From Bacteroidales bacterium UBA4417 (GTDB lineage: Bacteria; Bacteroidota; Bacteroidia; Bacteroidales; UBA4417), in contig DGQJ01000357.1 of assembly GCA_002389705.1 (NCBI GenBank), positions 4,743 to 10,471 of the forward strand: a stretch of 5,729 nt of DNA, written 5' to 3'. The first letter of the stretch is position 1. Every line of letters begins with the position of its first letter. The notes beneath the pieces are model-generated. The model made no database searches and was not told the DNA's origin. It was given only the letters and a program-made list of their open reading frames with translations. Shown here one piece after another: positions 5,403-5,729 of the stretch. The translations under genes and the position numbers were made by a program.

Positions 5403-5417
5403 CAATTAATTAGTTGT
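5402..5417. repeat. 16-bp near-perfect palindrome beside the carboxyltransferase -7 box
   Basis: ACAATTAATTAGTTGT pairs with its own complement at seven of eight positions (only 5406/5413 fails). It shares one base with the -7 box and covers about -12 to -28 of that promoter. The position suits an operator for a dimeric repressor, but it is AT-rich and could arise by chance. Confidence 0.35.
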
Positions 5418-5505
5418 AGGTGTATGCAGTACCGTTGTAAATATAATACCTTTTACATCCGCACATGCACATAAATCATTAATTTTAAGGCTTTAAAGAT
5501 GTGAT

Positions 5506-5729
5506 ATGAATATTGAAGAATTACGGGATTATTGTATCTCGAAACCCGCAGTGAGCGAAAGTTTCCCTTTCGACGAATCGACCCTGGTGTTTAAAGTAGC
5601 TGGTAAAATGTTTCTGCTTACTGACCTGGTAGATCCGTTATCAATGAACATTAAAAATACACCCGAAAAAGTGCTGGAACTCAGGGAACTTCATCCCTGC
5701 GTACTGCCCGGATACCATATGAATAAAAT
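5506..5729 (+). CDS. MmcQ/YjbR family protein (3' end cut by window edge)
   Basis: From the ATG at 5506 the frame is open for 74 codons to the window edge. The product begins MNIEELRDYCISKPAVSESF and continues with PFDESTLVFKVAGKMFLLTDL (residues 21-41), PLSMNIK (44-50), PEKVLELRELHP (53-64) and VLPGYHMNK (66-74). This matches the MmcQ/YjbR family, small cytoplasmic proteins of about 115-120 residues with a CyaY-like fold that are annotated as DNA-binding but whose role is not settled. About 40-45 residues are missing. It diverges from the carboxyltransferase gene; 171 bases separate the two starts. A weak -7-like TACCTTTT lies at 5447-5454, about 50 bases upstream. The frame shows no break. 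Confidence 0.85.
   Translation, partial: MNIEELRDYCISKPAVSESFPFDESTLVFKVAGKMFLLTDLVDPLSMNIKNTPEKVLELRELHPCVLPGYHMNK

Noticed and set aside
5461..5472. Tandem GCACAT GCACAT before the MmcQ/YjbR gene
   Set aside because: Only two 6-base copies; too short to call a repeat or binding site.

Overview
The window looks like a chromosomal segment of a member of the Bacteroidota, most likely Bacteroidales-like. The grounds are gene content (an unfused pair of glycine-lipid acyltransferases, an acyl-CoA carboxyltransferase with a separate small biotin carrier, a Bacteroidota-type MraZ and EngB), AT-rich leaders without clear Shine-Dalgarno sites, and promoter elements matching the phylum's -7 consensus TAnnTTTG. 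Nothing suggests a mobile element, phage, CRISPR array, tRNA or rRNA. The region reads as ordinary vertically inherited chromosome.

Layout. (1) Positions 1-305, minus strand: the first 101 codons of mraZ, the regulator that usually heads the division and cell-wall (dcw) cluster; the rest of that cluster would lie to the left, outside the window. Its leader holds three TGGNA repeats at an exact 10-bp period (345-369), a textbook MraZ operator. (2) Positions 611-2418, plus strand: a two-gene operon encoding an O-acyltransferase of the lysophospholipid acyltransferase type and an OlsB-like GNAT N-acyltransferase. Together they are best read as GlsA and GlsB of glycine-lipid (commendamide-type) synthesis. 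(3) Positions 2566-3186, plus strand: engB (ysxC/yihA), a ribosome-assembly GTPase. (4) Positions 3188-3250: a long imperfect hairpin that probably terminates transcription in both directions between convergent engB and the carboxylase genes. (5) Positions 5334-3272, minus strand: a biotin-dependent carboxyltransferase subunit followed, after a 128-base gap with a hairpin, by a biotin carrier protein. No biotin carboxylase and no membrane decarboxylase subunit is adjacent, so the full enzyme cannot be named from the window. (6) From 5506, plus strand: the 5' part of an MmcQ/YjbR-family gene, cut by the window edge.

How the genes relate. The glsA-glsB pair makes a membrane lipid: GlsB N-acylates glycine with a 3-hydroxy fatty acid and GlsA esterifies the hydroxyl. 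The carboxyltransferase and carrier belong to acyl-CoA metabolism (acetyl-, propionyl- or methylmalonyl-CoA). MraZ and EngB are growth and division housekeeping functions. I found no clear candidate for an undescribed system. The points most worth a second look are the H-x5-D active-site spacing in GlsA, the stand-alone carboxyltransferase/carrier pair with an isoleucine at the presumed acyl-specificity position, a carrier domain lacking a usually conserved glycine, and two mutually exclusive hairpins directly behind the carboxyltransferase gene.
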